DNA of 64,000 bases from Eutreptiella sp. 'Long Island Sound 2002' (lineage: Eukaryota; Euglenozoa; Euglenophyceae; Eutreptiales; Eutreptiaceae). The translations under genes were made by a program, and so were the position numbers. Shown in pieces: positions 11,401 to 23,299 of this stretch. How positions within the stretch are numbered: position 1 is the stretch's first letter; every line of letters begins with the position of its first letter. A model generated the notes under the pieces. The model saw only the letters and a program-made list of their open reading frames with translations. It was not told the origin of the DNA and did no database searches. The stretch is from contig OZ038398.1 of NCBI GenBank assembly GCA_964036045.1, forward strand, positions 26,480,109 to 26,544,108, in the 5' to 3' direction.

Positions 11401-13434
11401 AAACACACCCATGAAACGAAGGCGTGCGTCCCGTGCAAACCTATGGCAGCAGACACAAACCTGCGGGACGGAGGCGCTGGGAGCGAATTTCGAATCCACG
11501 ACGTCTTTGACGCTTTCATTTCTGTTGGGGTGCACTCGCTTCCCAGGCTTTGAACTTGCCTCTCCTTCGGCTGAATCACAAAACAACAAGCACGTCGTTG
11601 CCTGAAAGCATGTTCTCCATAAATTGTACCGGGAGTATATCTTTCAAAACCCACGGGGGGGGGGCTAATTAAAAAACAGATGAATGCAAACCAGAGGTAA
11701 TGCACTCTACAGTAAGTACGGGGGGGGGGGGATGCATACAAGGACAGGGCCTGGCGGTCCTCACGCAGACATATGCTTTACAAGAGACATTGATGTGAAC
11801 GGAGGGGTCGGCATGGGGGCGTTGAGCACATGGTGAAAGGCCCGCAAGACACCCGCAACTCGGTGTTTGCAAGTTTTGCGGCAACATTCATTTTGGCAAC
11901 GGTTGCCTCCAAAACGTTTTTCAACAAACAACAACCACAGCCATGCCGCCCACGCGGACGATAATTGGCACAGTGGTTGACAGTGGTCTGCATTCAGTTG
12001 GCACGGGAGACCCCGCGGTTGGTGACCAGATTGACAGGTGATCACCGCCGCCTACTGAGTACTGGTGGACCTTTGTCAGCTGGCTGGTGGCAGTGGCAGT
12101 CCTATGCAATCGGTCCTTGTTGCATGCGCCATTTCTTGCTTTCACCGTATGCCTAAACGTAGGGGGATGGCAACAGCAACAGATCTCTTTCGAAAGCCAA
12201 ACGGCACCACAGTCGCACGCATGCAATTCGGATGCCTCCTGCACAGAGGTGTGCACCGCACCCGATGTGGGTGGCGAGCAGGTGGTAGACCCAGCCCAAT
12301 GGAGCGCCGCAAGGCAATTCTGGCTGCCCATAGACCAGCCAATGCAAAGCAATCCACACCCATGACTCGGTAGTTCTCTGCCTGCCGATGCCTTTGCGAA
12401 GAATGCAGTTTCTCATGCCGGGCTTTGCTGCTGGTGATGAGATCTTCGTCTTTGGTAGACTACAAACGACCAGGACCAAAAATGCGCCTGCGCTCCCTGC
12501 ACCGCGTCTCCGTCTTCCTCACCAAGTTGGGCTTGCATCTGGTATCTTGGACTGCTCGGACAGTGCTGGTCGTGGCCATCCCTGGGCTGTATGTGCGGCT
12601 GCTGACCCTACTGAGTCCAACTTTGGGTGCTGGTGGGGCCTCCAGGCCAAAAACGCAGGCGCATCAGTTTGCGAGGCTATGACACTCAGTCAGGGTTGAG
12701 GGGATACAGCACTGTGATCGCTCAGCACTGCAGTATCGCAGGAGGCGCTGGGCCTCTGTGCATCGATCGTCACGCATGTGGACCGGTGTGTACACTTCGA
12801 TGTGCCACAGCAGCGTGCTAGCCTGCAGCCTGCTCAACCCGAAACCCCACACCTTCCCACCCCACTGCCACTCATTTGCCATTTCCTTGCATTCCTGCCC
12901 CCACCGATCCTCTCCTTTTTCCGCCTGCCCCTCCCGTATCACCCCCTCACACACAACCTCACCAAACCAAGAACCCTCCAAAACCGCAGAACGAAAAACC
13001 ACCCAAAAAACTGGAATCCCACAACCAACTCAAAACGGGTCAACGGTCAGAATATGTTACATACTGCGAGGAACTGCGGGTTGAACGTTTGGCGCGCATA
13101 TCCGCTTCTCAGCCCACCAGTATTGACCTCTTTACTCACCGACAAGTGGTCACCTGGCGCAATATGCAGTGTGGTCTGCTGAGCGGTGCACGAGAGCTAG
13201 AAACGGCACAGCAGCAGCACTGCTATGCTACACATGGTTGGCATATGCAACCCAGCTTGCGTTCCCCCGTCCCTGCCTCTGGCACACCAAACAAAGGCAG
13301 TGACAATGGTGCTGGTGGTGCTTTCGGAACTGCAAGAACTTGAAAGCATGAAAAAACAAACAAAAAAAGCCAGTAGCAGGCTCAAGGTGCCACAGCTGCT
13401 GTAGAAGGTTCTCTGCAGAGCCAACAAAGATCTT
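8481..13434. other. No supported gene
   Basis: About 5 kb without a convincing coding frame. G and C homopolymers occur at 10829-10837, 10840-10849, 11655-11664 and 11720-11731. One long forward frame at 10107-10568 is listed separately as a weak candidate. Confidence 0.5.
10107..10568 (+). CDS. Weak candidate ORF, cysteine-rich C-terminal half
   Basis: An open frame of about 153 codons. The second half has a cysteine pattern (CTSRCVGSG...LCNVCRGGDAC) after a lysine run (IKKKQEHK) that could be a zinc-binding segment. The first half is unremarkable. There is no homology I recognise, no clear splice sites and no neighbouring gene. It could well be chance. Confidence 0.15.
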   Translation: MVTLLTHLVKCSGKYKALCYDGGKRYPNQQMRGAPGSMHVDISHGFLVCAAARKIRAPMDQRPKCLCIPMYPQPQCHTKRHATKMFGIKLNIKKKQEHKLHSCTSRCVGSGDLQYMWLCNVCRGGDACGLARPLPLIFATSGYGIKYFLGDVI

Positions 13435-13438
13435 GCAC

Positions 13439-13790
13439 AATGTCCACACAGTGTCCACACTGCAGCACAGTGTCTACACGGCTCCCACAGAGTTGCCACA
13501 GAGATCCTGCACGTGCCCAGACAGTGTGCACGAACAGTGCGCACACAGCCCCTGCACAGCGCCCACACAGCCCCTGCAGACTGTCTACACAGCCCCTGCA
13601 GAGTGTCCAGAGAACTCCGAAAGAGCGTGCACCCACAGCAGAGTGCTCACACAGCTCCTTCAGAGCCTAAACAGCTCCTACAAAGTGCCGCAGAGATCCG
13701 AAAGATGCCCAGACAGTGTACACACAGCTACTGAACAGTGTCCACCCAGCCCCTGCAGAAGTCTCTACAACTCTCTGCAGAGGATATATG
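13439..13790 (+). repeat. Degenerate tandem repeat with CACAGCCCCTGCAGAGTGTC unit
   Basis: About 350 bp of imperfect units of roughly 24-36 bp, each variants of CACAGCCCCTGCAGAGTGTC (best copy 13588-13607) and most carrying a CTGCAG core. All three forward frames stay largely open only because the unit lacks stops. Related arrays lie at 20751-20985 (opposite orientation) and 37851-37916. Confidence 0.65.
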
Positions 13791-14197
13791 AACACACAGG
13801 GGCACCAGCGGGCATACATGGGGGCTCTTGGGGGCGTGCGTGATGTCTGGATGCGCAAGGGAGGGGAGAAGGATGAGGAAATATCGCCAGAATCCAAGCC
13901 ACACAACACCCCCGTGGTGTCCAGCTGGGCGGCTTAAGTGCACAGCTACTGCCGGGCCACTACGGATGTGACCTGTATCAGGAGTGTCATGGTGGCGCCT
14001 CTCTCTTCATTGTGCCTCCTTAGTTGGGTCAAAATTGGTGCCATTGACCCAGCAAGGGGATTTTGCCCTGAAGCCAGCTCCAGTTCAGATGCTGCGGCAG
14101 TCCCCACAGGGATGGCTGCTGTCTCGGAAGTGGTGGGGTGTCCGGGCCCTAGGGCCGTAGCGCATCTGCCTCCTGCTCGATGACTGCCTTGACTCAA
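13791..14197. other. No gene seen
   Basis: Spacer between the CTGCAG repeat and R1 copy 2. No coding frame or repeat was identified. Confidence 0.45.
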
Positions 14198-14476
14198 TGC
14201 TCACAGGGGTCGTTAGATCAAAACTGGGGAGGCTTGCATGTATGGAGAATGCCACGTACCCTGCCTTTTGGGCCCTTTTGCAGACCATAGCCGAAGAGTC
14301 AAATTTGTGGTCCATAAACCCCTTACCCCCAGCAAACTCTTATTGCCAAAAGTACTCCCCAATGAGTGTTTGGTGGGGACCCGACGAGCCACCCCCACCG
14401 CAAACCCACTTTTTGGGGGTGGGAGTATACCAATGACAACCCCCTTTTGGGGTCAAAAATCAGGATTCGTTGTTCT
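14198..14476 (+). repeat. Dispersed repeat family R1, copy 2
   Basis: Same order of landmarks as 2388-2620 and 53252-53545: TCGTTAGATCAAA start, GGAGAATGCCAC box, CCTTTTGGGCCC box, AATGAGTGTTTGGT box and TTTTTGGGGGTGGGAG near the end. Here the G stretch is short and interrupted, unlike the 11-12 base G runs at the same place in the other two copies. Confidence 0.6.
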
Positions 14477-15485
14477 TTACTTTTTTCATTTTGGGCCACA
14501 ACATTTTTGTTGGGTCCAAACGCTGTGGGGCTTGGTGAGACGGTGTGGGATGAGAATGCAGTTTTCAGTCATTTTTGTGATGACATGTCTGTGGCGCCTT
14601 GGCGATGTTGTGGCACCCCCCGCGAGAGTATTGGGCCAGACTCGCGTCATCATTTGGTGGCAATGGAAGGACAGGTAAACCCAAGCACCAAGTAGGCCCC
14701 GAGTGCCAAATAGCGGTGCCCATGGGCAAATGGGCAAAACTGGGTTGGCATCTAGCAGCTACTATATGTCAATTCACACCCGGGACCCATCAACTTCTTT
14801 ATGGACCCCATTACCATGGAATTGAATGCCAAAGGAGGGAAATCTTCCTCACGGATCTACCAGGAGGGAAATCTACATTTTGCAAATCCACCTTGCAGAG
14901 AACAGCCCCTACCAACGCACTGGCCCTAGTGATTTGCCTACATCTTTCAAAGGGGGGTGATATAGCCTGAAAACAGCTGTTTCACGGGCCGGTGGACACT
15001 GGCTCGTGGGCTGAACACGGGGGCCGCCGCCAGCCAATGTGTGACCCCGAGGGGTGTGCGACAGTTTTGGGTTTTGGGGGCTGTAGGGGGGGGGGGGGGG
15101 CGGGGACCCACCCACCCCCTTCGTTGACACAAACCCGGCACCTTTCCTTCAGGCACCTCCAAGCGCGCAAACAGACAGATCTAACAAGACGCACCGTGAC
15201 CGGTCATAGCTCGTGATTGTTTTGCTGCATTGCAGCACTTCCAAAGCAGTACTGAATGTTGCCTTGAGTTCGCCCAAAGGCTATCGAACGATTCTTAGGC
15301 TGCCTTGGGTCAGCTCTCTCTCCCCCCTGTGGACCCGGTTACCCATGCATCATCGGTGCGGTGCTCTTAGTAACCGTGCATGCAAAATGGGTTTTGCCGG
15401 CATCCACTGGCCCACAAATAGTGTCCCTTCCCCTTGTTACAAACCACAGACATATATATAGAGAAGCGAAGGGAGGGGAGGGGCC
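14477..15485. other. No supported gene; 15-base G run
   Basis: No coding frame stands out. An uninterrupted 15-base G run lies at 15086-15100. The region ends just before the 3' end of the large minus-strand relic. Confidence 0.5.
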
Positions 15486-18400
15486 TCAAGCATCGGAATC
15501 ATCCTCCCACTCGTCGCGTGCCCTCTTGCCGGTACTCTTGGGGCGAGCACACTTCTTTGGCCGGGCTGCTTGCGATCTTGTGACCCGGCAGGCTGCTGGC
15601 CCATGGGACATGGATTCCGATGGCACATAGTCACTAGTGCCTGACGGGGCACTACTGCTGGAGGATGCACTGGAGGATGCACTCGTAGTGGAGGAGGCAT
15701 TGGTGGTGGAGCTGCTGCTGCTACTACTGCCACTACTACTACTACCCTGGTTTGGCCCAGAGAGAAGAGCAGGGAGAATAGTGGGCAGGGCTAGCGGCGC
15801 AGCAGGCTTCGCCTTCGGTAGTAATGGGGCCCCGAAATTGTCAAAGGCTTCCAACACTTTTGTTTTCTCCTCTTCACTGCACCCAGCATAGTCATGGGAC
15901 ACACGGGTGTGCGCTTGTACCATGTGGCACCTTGCAGCGAACCGGCAGGTTGGTGCTAGGGTTCGTCCCTGTTGGGGTGGCCACGTTGTTGAGCCGTAGC
16001 CAATGGTACGCGAGACTGCAATTGCTGTCAATTTTCTTGCCATGCACACTTGTGCCGCACTTGCCATCTGTGTTGTCACACCACAGGCAAAAACGCACCT
16101 TTGTCTGCACCCTCTTGGCCGGCCCACCGGTGGCCTCGCAAAAAGTGCCCAGCAAAGTGCGACTGCATTGAAGCATGCATGACAAAACGGTCGCAGTCCG
16201 GAAAAGGGTAGGGCATACACTTTGCTCCTAGAGCATTCCTCAGTGGCTCACGGTATTGAGCATAACCCAAGGCCCCATATGGCACAAGTGGCACTGCCTT
16301 TGGCAAGGGGACATGCATGAGGAAGCGTGAAAGCTGTTCAAAGTCATTCTGCGAGAATTGCCACAACCTCTCCACCGTTGCAGTTGGTGCAATAAAATGT
16401 GCATCAGCAGCACAAACAATGTGCACCTTTTGCAAGAAACGCCCATTCCAATGGACAACCCTAGCATTGCCCAAAAACTCAAAGGGCATGAATTGGCAGT
16501 GGATTTCATAGGGGCTCCCTTCCAATTCCGCAATGTTGGTGAACGTTTTGCGCCCTGCATGAATAACCTTCACCAAGGGAAAAAAACCGATGCTACACTT
16601 CTCGTCATTGTAGTTCACGGGAGCGCAAAAGATATCAAACGGCTGGACACGGTCCTTTTTGGGGGGGTGGTGAGGATAGCTTGTGGGGATGCTGGTTGTT
16701 GGTTGTGTAACAGACGATGATAATTCCGTATTGTACCCTGCAGGTCTAAATTCAATGTTGGACAACTACAATGTTCAACAAATGTTGAACGTGGATGCGC
16801 CAACCCTCAAAAGCCGCAATCAGCAATTGGTAAGTGCCCTCGGCAGCTTGCAACAAACCATGATATTCACACGTGGTGCCGTTTGCCGGCGATTCATGTG
16901 CAATCTCCGAAGCGGGAACGTCCTGATCCGAGGAATCTTCCGCGTTAGAGGCAGAATTAGAATCGGGGTGAGAAGCGCAGTCAGAGTCAGTATCAGAATC
17001 CAACTCGCGCATTGCAACATTGTCAATGCGCACACCAAATGGGGACAACATGCCAAACCCATTGTCGTCCCACACCGGAAAATCACCTCCCCCATAAATG
17101 AGTGTTGGGACCTCGAGGAGTACTGCCTCAGCATCCTACCGACCAGCCATCCAACGGAGATATAGGTTGGCATCCTTAACAAGGCATGGGCCAGCCGTGC
17201 GCGGATTCAGGTTGTCTCCGCTGCGGCCACGATGAGAGGAAGTACAAACCCAATCGGGGTGCTTTCCGTGCCAAACGGTAGCGATCTTGACCCTGGCCCG
17301 TGCACAACTGAGGATGCTGTCAGCCGTAAGCACAGAGTTGCGGGAGGCAGTGCGCTAAATTCCAATGTAATCCTTTGCACCTTGGTTTCCTCGTTCACAA
17401 ACGAAGTGCTCAGAGTCGGGGAAGTGGTGGCCTTTGAGGTTGTCGTCAGCGAATTGGCACTCCTGCGGAAAAAGGGCACAGTATTTGCATTTCATATGCA
17501 ACTCTGTGGGTGCACCACCTGTGCATTATCCCCGAACGTGCGCGTCGGCAAGAAGTCGGCACCATTGCAACGGTAGATGGTCAATTGCAGGTGAAGGGCC
17601 TTGGCACAGTATTGTAGCTTCTTGGACAAGCTGCGGCAGTTCACATAGTAGTACTGATACGTGGCGTCTAAGAATGACATAGTAAGACTGACATGTGGCA
17701 TCTAAGAGTGACGCTCGTGCACCAAGGTCGCGCATGGCCACAGTGGTCGCGGGTCCAAATCCAGCCCCGTGGAAGTAGCCACAATGCGATTGACAACCTA
17801 AGAGACGGCCGTACGGCAAATGAAGTACCAACAAAAGGAAATGTGAGACGTTGAGTGTACGGGACGCCATACACATGGACACGGCACCTGGTAAAGCCGA
17901 AGAACTGTAGGCACGTTCTACTTGTCCTTTGGATTGAGCGTGCTCTTGGTCACCACAGCCTTTGCCTTGGAACCCAAATGCATGAGCGAGTCGTGCGAGA
18001 TAACCGTGTCGCCAACCTTCATGGCATGGGTTCCAATTCGCACACCACGAATACGCTTGTCCATGTGGCGGCGATCAGCGTTGGTGGTGGCGCCGAAATG
18101 GGTTACAGTCATGTCACAGAGAGGCAAACGGGGAGAAAAATCGACCGGTCTCTCGTCGAATGATGTGAAGCACTTCATGAGGCGGGTATCACCATCGCTG
18201 TTCAATGTGGCGAATGGCCCAAGAACCGGAGCCAAAGATTCCCACATACCGAAAAGGTCCCGGAAGCTCTGAGTCTCATCCTCGGCCGTAAATATGTTGC
18301 ACGTCAATTTGAAATTGATTGGCACCATTGCATGCATTTCACGGTTGTGACGCGCAACACCGCAAATGGAGACATGCCAGGCTAAATGCCAATCGCCGTT

Positions 18401-19445
18401 TGACAAATGTTTCATGACGTTGATGACGCTCTCAATGCCGGTGTATGGGATCCGCTCCTTGACACAATCACACAATCCGACAAAGAAGAGTCCATTCTCC
18501 ACAGGGTCCCGGGCCACGGACAGCCGAGGTAGAAGGGAGGCCTCGTCCTTCAAAGCGCGTATGGGGCATCGCTCCAACCCCGACCAAATACTCCCCAACA
18601 AGGTGCGGACCTTGTCACGGTGCAAATGGCCGTGCAGATTGAACGGGTTTTTAGCCCTCTGTTTCGAATTGTTTCGAAAACGGAGACGAGGGCAGAATCC
18701 CGGCCTTGTAAAAAGCATGCAAAAGCCTCGGACCCCCCAAGCGCAATGTGAGCAACGCAAGGTCCCGTTCCTGCTCCATGTACTTGTGCAACAGCTGTGG
18801 GGTAACGGCTTGCTCCAGAAGGGCCACGCAATATCGAAGACGGTGACCTTGCGACATATGATGCTCCAAAAAAAAGGCCAACACGGTAGAAATTTTTGGT
18901 GCACAGTGCGATCACCAATTTGGAGGCCGTGTCAACAACACCGCGCAATGACACAATTTTGCGGTGAGCATTTAGCGCAGCCAGGCGAGCGTTGTCATGT
19001 TGATCCTGTTTTTTGTGCAGGAGTTCGCTCAACCCAATCGCAAATAATCCCTCCTAGGCGTGGCATCGATGGCATACTCAATGACCTTCTTCAATGCTTC
19101 TGAGTCCTTCAACTCCGCGCATTGCTTGCAACACTTTTCCCCATAGCGCATTATGCCATCACACACAAGAATGAATACCACGTTGTGACCCAGCAGCCAA
19201 CTGATGGGCGGGCAGCTTGGGACCCCCCCCGGAGTGTGTATCGCAAATGGATACAACTTGTAAAATGTTTCTGGTGTGAGTTGCTCTGCGAAAAACCCTA
19301 GACATGTAGCAAACCTGGCGTCATCGACCTCCACCATAACCTCATCTGTGGGCCCAACACATGGGTCTGCTTCCGCAACCGGGGGCGCATTACTCTCCTC
19401 CTCAGAAGCGAAATCGCTCAACACGGCTTGCACCCTTTCAGCCAT
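15486..19445 (-). pseudogene. Decayed transposon-associated protein (SDGD...DxxHxxKR family)
   Basis: Minus-strand relic of a protein of about 1,300 residues. It starts MAERVQ at 19445 with an acidic stretch. The core has SDGD (18188-18199) and then D-R-R-H-M-D-K-R (18053-18076). Next come NPKDK[TAG]NVP (TAG 17918-17920), a block with SLSKKL and IYRCNGADFLP (about 17555-17640), a KCKYC segment, a KHPDW box, and NPRT...YLRWMAGR[TAG]DAE (TAG 17136-17138). Near 16450 it reads HWNGRFLQKVHIV. The C-terminus is serine-rich then basic (RPKKC, KRARDEWEDD), like a nuclear signal. I recall this order of boxes from uncharacterised transposon-linked proteins in fungi and other eukaryotes. The DxxHxxK motif suggests an RNase H-fold transposase core (inference). 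Breaks are frameshifts near 19035, 18870 (eight T), 18660, 17880, 17680 (34-bp duplication), 17500, 16760 and 16150-15950, plus TAG at 17355-17357. No terminal repeats were found. Confidence 0.65.
17642..17709. repeat. 34-bp tandem duplication inside the decayed transposon gene
   Basis: 17642-17675 and 17676-17709 are adjacent 34-bp copies (27 of 34 bases equal). Because 34 is not a multiple of three, the reading frame switches here. The frame before the duplication (reading LLDAT on minus) joins the frame after it (YQYYYVNCRSLSKKL) once one copy is ignored. The divergence between copies shows the event is old, not an assembly slip. Confidence 0.7.
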
Positions 19446-19544
19446 GAAATTTTGGAAATTTTGGAATGTGCAAGCGCGCCTCCCTACACGCCGGAGTTTC
19501 GCGACGTGGCTTGATTTGGAATGCCTTCACATGCTCCAATTTGC

Positions 19545-20158
19545 GCAACAAAGCGTGGATTGCGAGTCCCTAACCCAAACTCAAGGGGCCATGCAACAAA
19601 GCGCGGATTGCGGGTCCCTAACCCCAACTCAAGGGGCCACACAACAAAGCGTGGATTGCGAGTCCCTAACCCCAACTCAAGGGGCCACACCACAAAGCGT
19701 GGATTGAGAGTCCCTAACCCCAACTCAAGGGGCCACACCACAAAGCGTGGATTGAGAGTCCCTAACCCCAACTCAAGGGGCCACACAACAAGTCCCTAAC
19801 CCCAACTCAAGGGGCCACACAACAAAGCGTGGATTGCGAGTCCCTAACCCAAACTCAAGGGGCCATGCAACAAAGCGCGGATTGCGGGTCCCTAACCCCA
19901 ACTCAAGGGGCCACACCACAAAGCGTGGATTGAGAGTCCCTAACCCCAACTCAAGGGGCCACACCACAAAGCGTGGATTGAGAGTCCCTAACCCCAACTC
20001 AAGGGGCCACACCACAAAGCGTGGATTGAGAGTCCCTAACCCCAACTCAAGGGGCCACACAACAAGTCCCTAACCCCAACTCAAGGGGCCACACAACAAA
20101 GCGTGGATTGCGAGTCCCTAACCCCAACTCAAGGGGCCATACAACAAAGCGTGGATTT
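19545..20158. repeat. 48-bp tandem repeat, two-level structure
   Basis: The unit starts GCAACAAAGCGTGGATTGCG, continues with AGTCCCTAACCCC and ends ACTCAAGGGGCCAC. Five full units plus one shortened unit (19545 to about 19814) are followed by a second block in the same order, including the private variants (AAACTCAA in unit 1, GCGCGGATTGCGGG in unit 2). One more full unit and a partial one end the array. As 48 is divisible by three and the unit has no stops, both strands stay open (for example TKRGLRVPNPNSRGH forward). This is a property of the repeat and not evidence of a protein. Confidence 0.85.
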
Positions 20159-20537
20159 AGAGATTGTCCCGGTTTCCTCAGTAGCACCGGAAGGTTGGAA
20201 GCACCCCTTGATTCTCGGGGGTCCCCAACAAAGGGGACAAAATCAGAAGTCAAAACCTACGCTAGGGGTCACAATGATGCCCCTAGCACAGCCATACGCC
20301 CAAATAGCTGCACTGTGCTAAGTGCACCCCCTTAGTGCACCCCCTAAAAGGCCACCGGTGGGGCCCGGGTCAAAAAAGATGCCCGGCGCGCTAACGCTCC
20401 CCCTAAGACAAAAAAAAATATCCGGCACCAGCAGAGCACATTGTTCCGTGTAACAATTTTGGGGTCCGTAGAGCCCCCCTTTGGGGTCAGGTCATGACCA
20501 GGATCGGCCCCCATGGGGCTGAATTGGTGCTACAGGG
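20159..20537. other. No gene; short dispersed repeat box
   Basis: Contains one GGGGACAAAATCAGAAGT box (about 20226-20243) matching the units at 7917-8200, and a C-rich stretch. No coding signal. Confidence 0.45.
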
Positions 20538-20605
20538 TTCCCCGTGGATTTATAGGTGCACCTATCAAGGATTCCCCGTAGATTTATAGGTGCACCTATC
20601 ATCAC
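20538..20605. repeat. Two 34-bp copies with palindrome ATAGGTGCACCTAT
   Basis: 20538-20571 and 20572-20605 are near-identical head-to-tail copies starting TTCCCCGTRGATTT. Each contains the perfect 14-bp palindrome ATAGGTGCACCTAT. A dimeric binding site is conceivable, but there is no other support. Confidence 0.6.
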
Positions 20606-20750
20606 CAAATGATGACCCAAGTTTGGCCCAAGGCCACTAATAGTTATCAGACGTCACCCGAAAGATGCAATTTTCAGCCAACCTATGCTGGCCTCAAACT
20701 GGCTAAATCACCGGTAGGGCCCATTCAGGGAGATAGAAAACCAGCACGGT

Positions 20751-20985
20751 CATGCACAGCTAGGTCACAGCGGGCCGCTTGTGGTCACTCTGCAGGGGCT
20801 GTGTGGACACTTTGCTGGGGAATGTGTGGCCACTCTGTAAGGTAGGACTGTGGTTACACCTTACAGCTGTGTGGACGCTATGCAAGGGTTGTGCACACTC
20901 TGCAAGGCTGATGTGGACGCTTTGTTGTTGCTGTTTTGTCACACTGCAAGAGCTGTGAACACACTTTGCAAGGGCTGTGTTTCCT
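20751..20985 (-). repeat. CTGCAG-type tandem repeat, reverse orientation
   Basis: Imperfect units such as CTCTGCAGGGGCTGTGTGGAC and CTTTGCAAGGGCTGTGTT are the reverse complement of the 13439-13790 units. About 8-9 units of 24-30 bp. Confidence 0.55.
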
Positions 20986-22304
20986 TAAGGCTGCCAAATA
21001 CCCAGTCGGCACTTGTCTTAACATGGTCAAAAACAGCACCTGTCGGATATGACAATTTTTTTATTTCAGAAAGATCACCAGGCTTTTCGAGGTCAGGGGT
21101 GGTAAATTTTCGACCCCCACCCCACCCTTGACCCACTCCCACCAACCCACCTTTGACCCCTTTCCACACAACAAAGTGCCACCCAGCCCAACGGGGGTCG
21201 GGGGCCCGAGGGGGCAAATCTGAAAACAAATCCTTGAGAGACAGACCGATGATGTTGCAGGGCTTTAAACACCCAGGTTCATACCGTGGCATTTGCTGTG
21301 CAAATACCCCTAAATCCCATCCCATTTCGCTGCCTTTGACCACCCCTCCGTGGATAAGCGACCTCTCTCTTCGTGCGAGCAATCTGGGAAAATATGCCCC
21401 CAAAATCAGTGGAGCCGCCTTAAATGCCTTTTGTCGTTTTCAGTGCAGGCAGTAACACAGACCGAGGTACCAGCACAGGTGCAGGCTGGGACGGACAGGC
21501 ACAGGGGCAATGGCACAGCCACATGCACTGGCACTGACACAGGTTGCCCACACAGTATCACAGGTGCAAGCGTGTCTTCTGGTGTACGAAGACACTTGGA
21601 TCTGCCAAAATTGGTGCGCTCCAGCGATTATTGGTGACCGACCGGGCCGTTGGGCCCTGGGGGGCGCAGTGGGCCCCGGGGGGTGCGGTGCGCCGCGATG
21701 GGCCGGGGGGCTGAAGCCTTCAGCCAGTGTCAGGTGCTGCACTCTGCCTGTTCCTTCAGATGCTCCCCGGTCTTTCCTGGCTTTGGCCCGAATCGCATGA
21801 AGAGAGCAATGATGAAACATACTGAGTTGCAGAACGGTGTCAGTGTATCCCTTGGGAACAACTTGTTTCAGACCGGATGCCCTATGATCACACATGAACA
21901 GGCTTGGCCTAATCCCCGACCCCCACAACCATCATCATCAACGACAACACCAACAACAAAAAGTCCTGGCCACTGCTTGCTGCTGCCACACTGGTCCGTG
22001 TCGCCACTAACAGAGCCCAGCTCGGTGCAACGCGCTGGGCACTTCTGTGCAGTTTGGAGGGTAGAGACAAATGGCTCGTGTACAAAAAGGCTTATGTCTC
22101 AACCATGCCAGAAACACGCCAGCATGGGATCAGGACGTTTTGTGCACGATGCTTTGGCTCAGGCTACCGCAGAGAATAACTTGTGGTATTGAAATCCAAA
22201 GACCATTTTTGTCATGCCCCTTCTCGCGCCCATTTTGTGCCGTGCATATGCTCTGGTGGGTGTGCATTCCTCGAGCAAGCCGACCATGTTCAGTGATTAC
22301 TTGT
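20986..22304. other. No supported gene
   Basis: CACAGG-rich low-complexity sequence near 21445-21570 and G-rich sequence near 21655-21715. Open frames here are compositional. Confidence 0.45.
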
Positions 22305-22479
<175 letters not shown>

Positions 22480-23299
22480 AGGCAAGCACACGCCCGCACC
22501 CACATTTCCAGGAGATACCCCTAGCACTGCTGTACGTATGGTAGTCAAATGCATCCTTTAATAGGAGCACAACGAGGTGAACATGGGGGAAGCCAGGGCA
22601 GAGGTGTGTGACACCACTTCTCAGCACCCTCAGAGCCCGGTCACCTTATGCGCACCCCCCCTGTCCCACACGATGGTTGTGGGCCGAGGAGGGTTGTGAT
22701 CGAGATATCTGCCAAAATCTGCACCCTGTCCTCGAGGCATCATCACATGCCCGAGGGTCTGATCCTGGTATTTAGGAGGCTGGTCCCTTAGAGACAGCCA
22801 TGCCTGCGCAACATGGAGCTCAACAATCGCAGCCTGAACAGCCATGAAAATCGTAACTTGAGTACCTAACAAATCGGAACTGGGGGAATTTTTTTGTGTT
22901 GTTCCATCAAATCAAACTAACGTAAATCAAAAAATGTGCTTTTTCAGTTAAAAGAACCAGAACAAACTTCCGATGGTTCTACACACACCCTGAAACAATT
23001 GCCGCTAAACGAGGCGAAATCATATAGCCCCGAAAAACACTCTAGTACCTCCAGCTTAGCTGGAGCAATACAGCTCTGCCACGATGCCCTGAAGGCCATG
23101 TGATCCAATTGCAAGGGGAACAGCTTGCATCAAAGTAGGAAATTCGTGCACTTCACCACATTAACAACCCAAAAGAGGTGATTCATGGAAGACAACGTGG
23201 AGCCAGTTACAACGGCAATGGCTTGCATCAACGAAAAAAAGATCAAGCACTCCGCCACATTTGCACCAGGTCGGAAGATGATGCAGAACCAAATATGGG
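22480..23299. other. No gene seen
   Basis: No coding frame of interest. The first weak traces of the 55-bp minisatellite appear near 23160. Confidence 0.45.

Noticed and set aside
17492-17920. TAG codons at about 17709-17819 in the frame following the NPKDK box, as extra evidence for TAG read-through
   Set aside because: In that stretch another frame is the coding one (before the 34-bp duplication), so these TAGs are out of frame and were not counted.
19484-20253. Repeat proteins on both strands
   Set aside because: The 48-bp stop-free unit keeps all these frames open. There are no start context, codon or flank signals of a gene.
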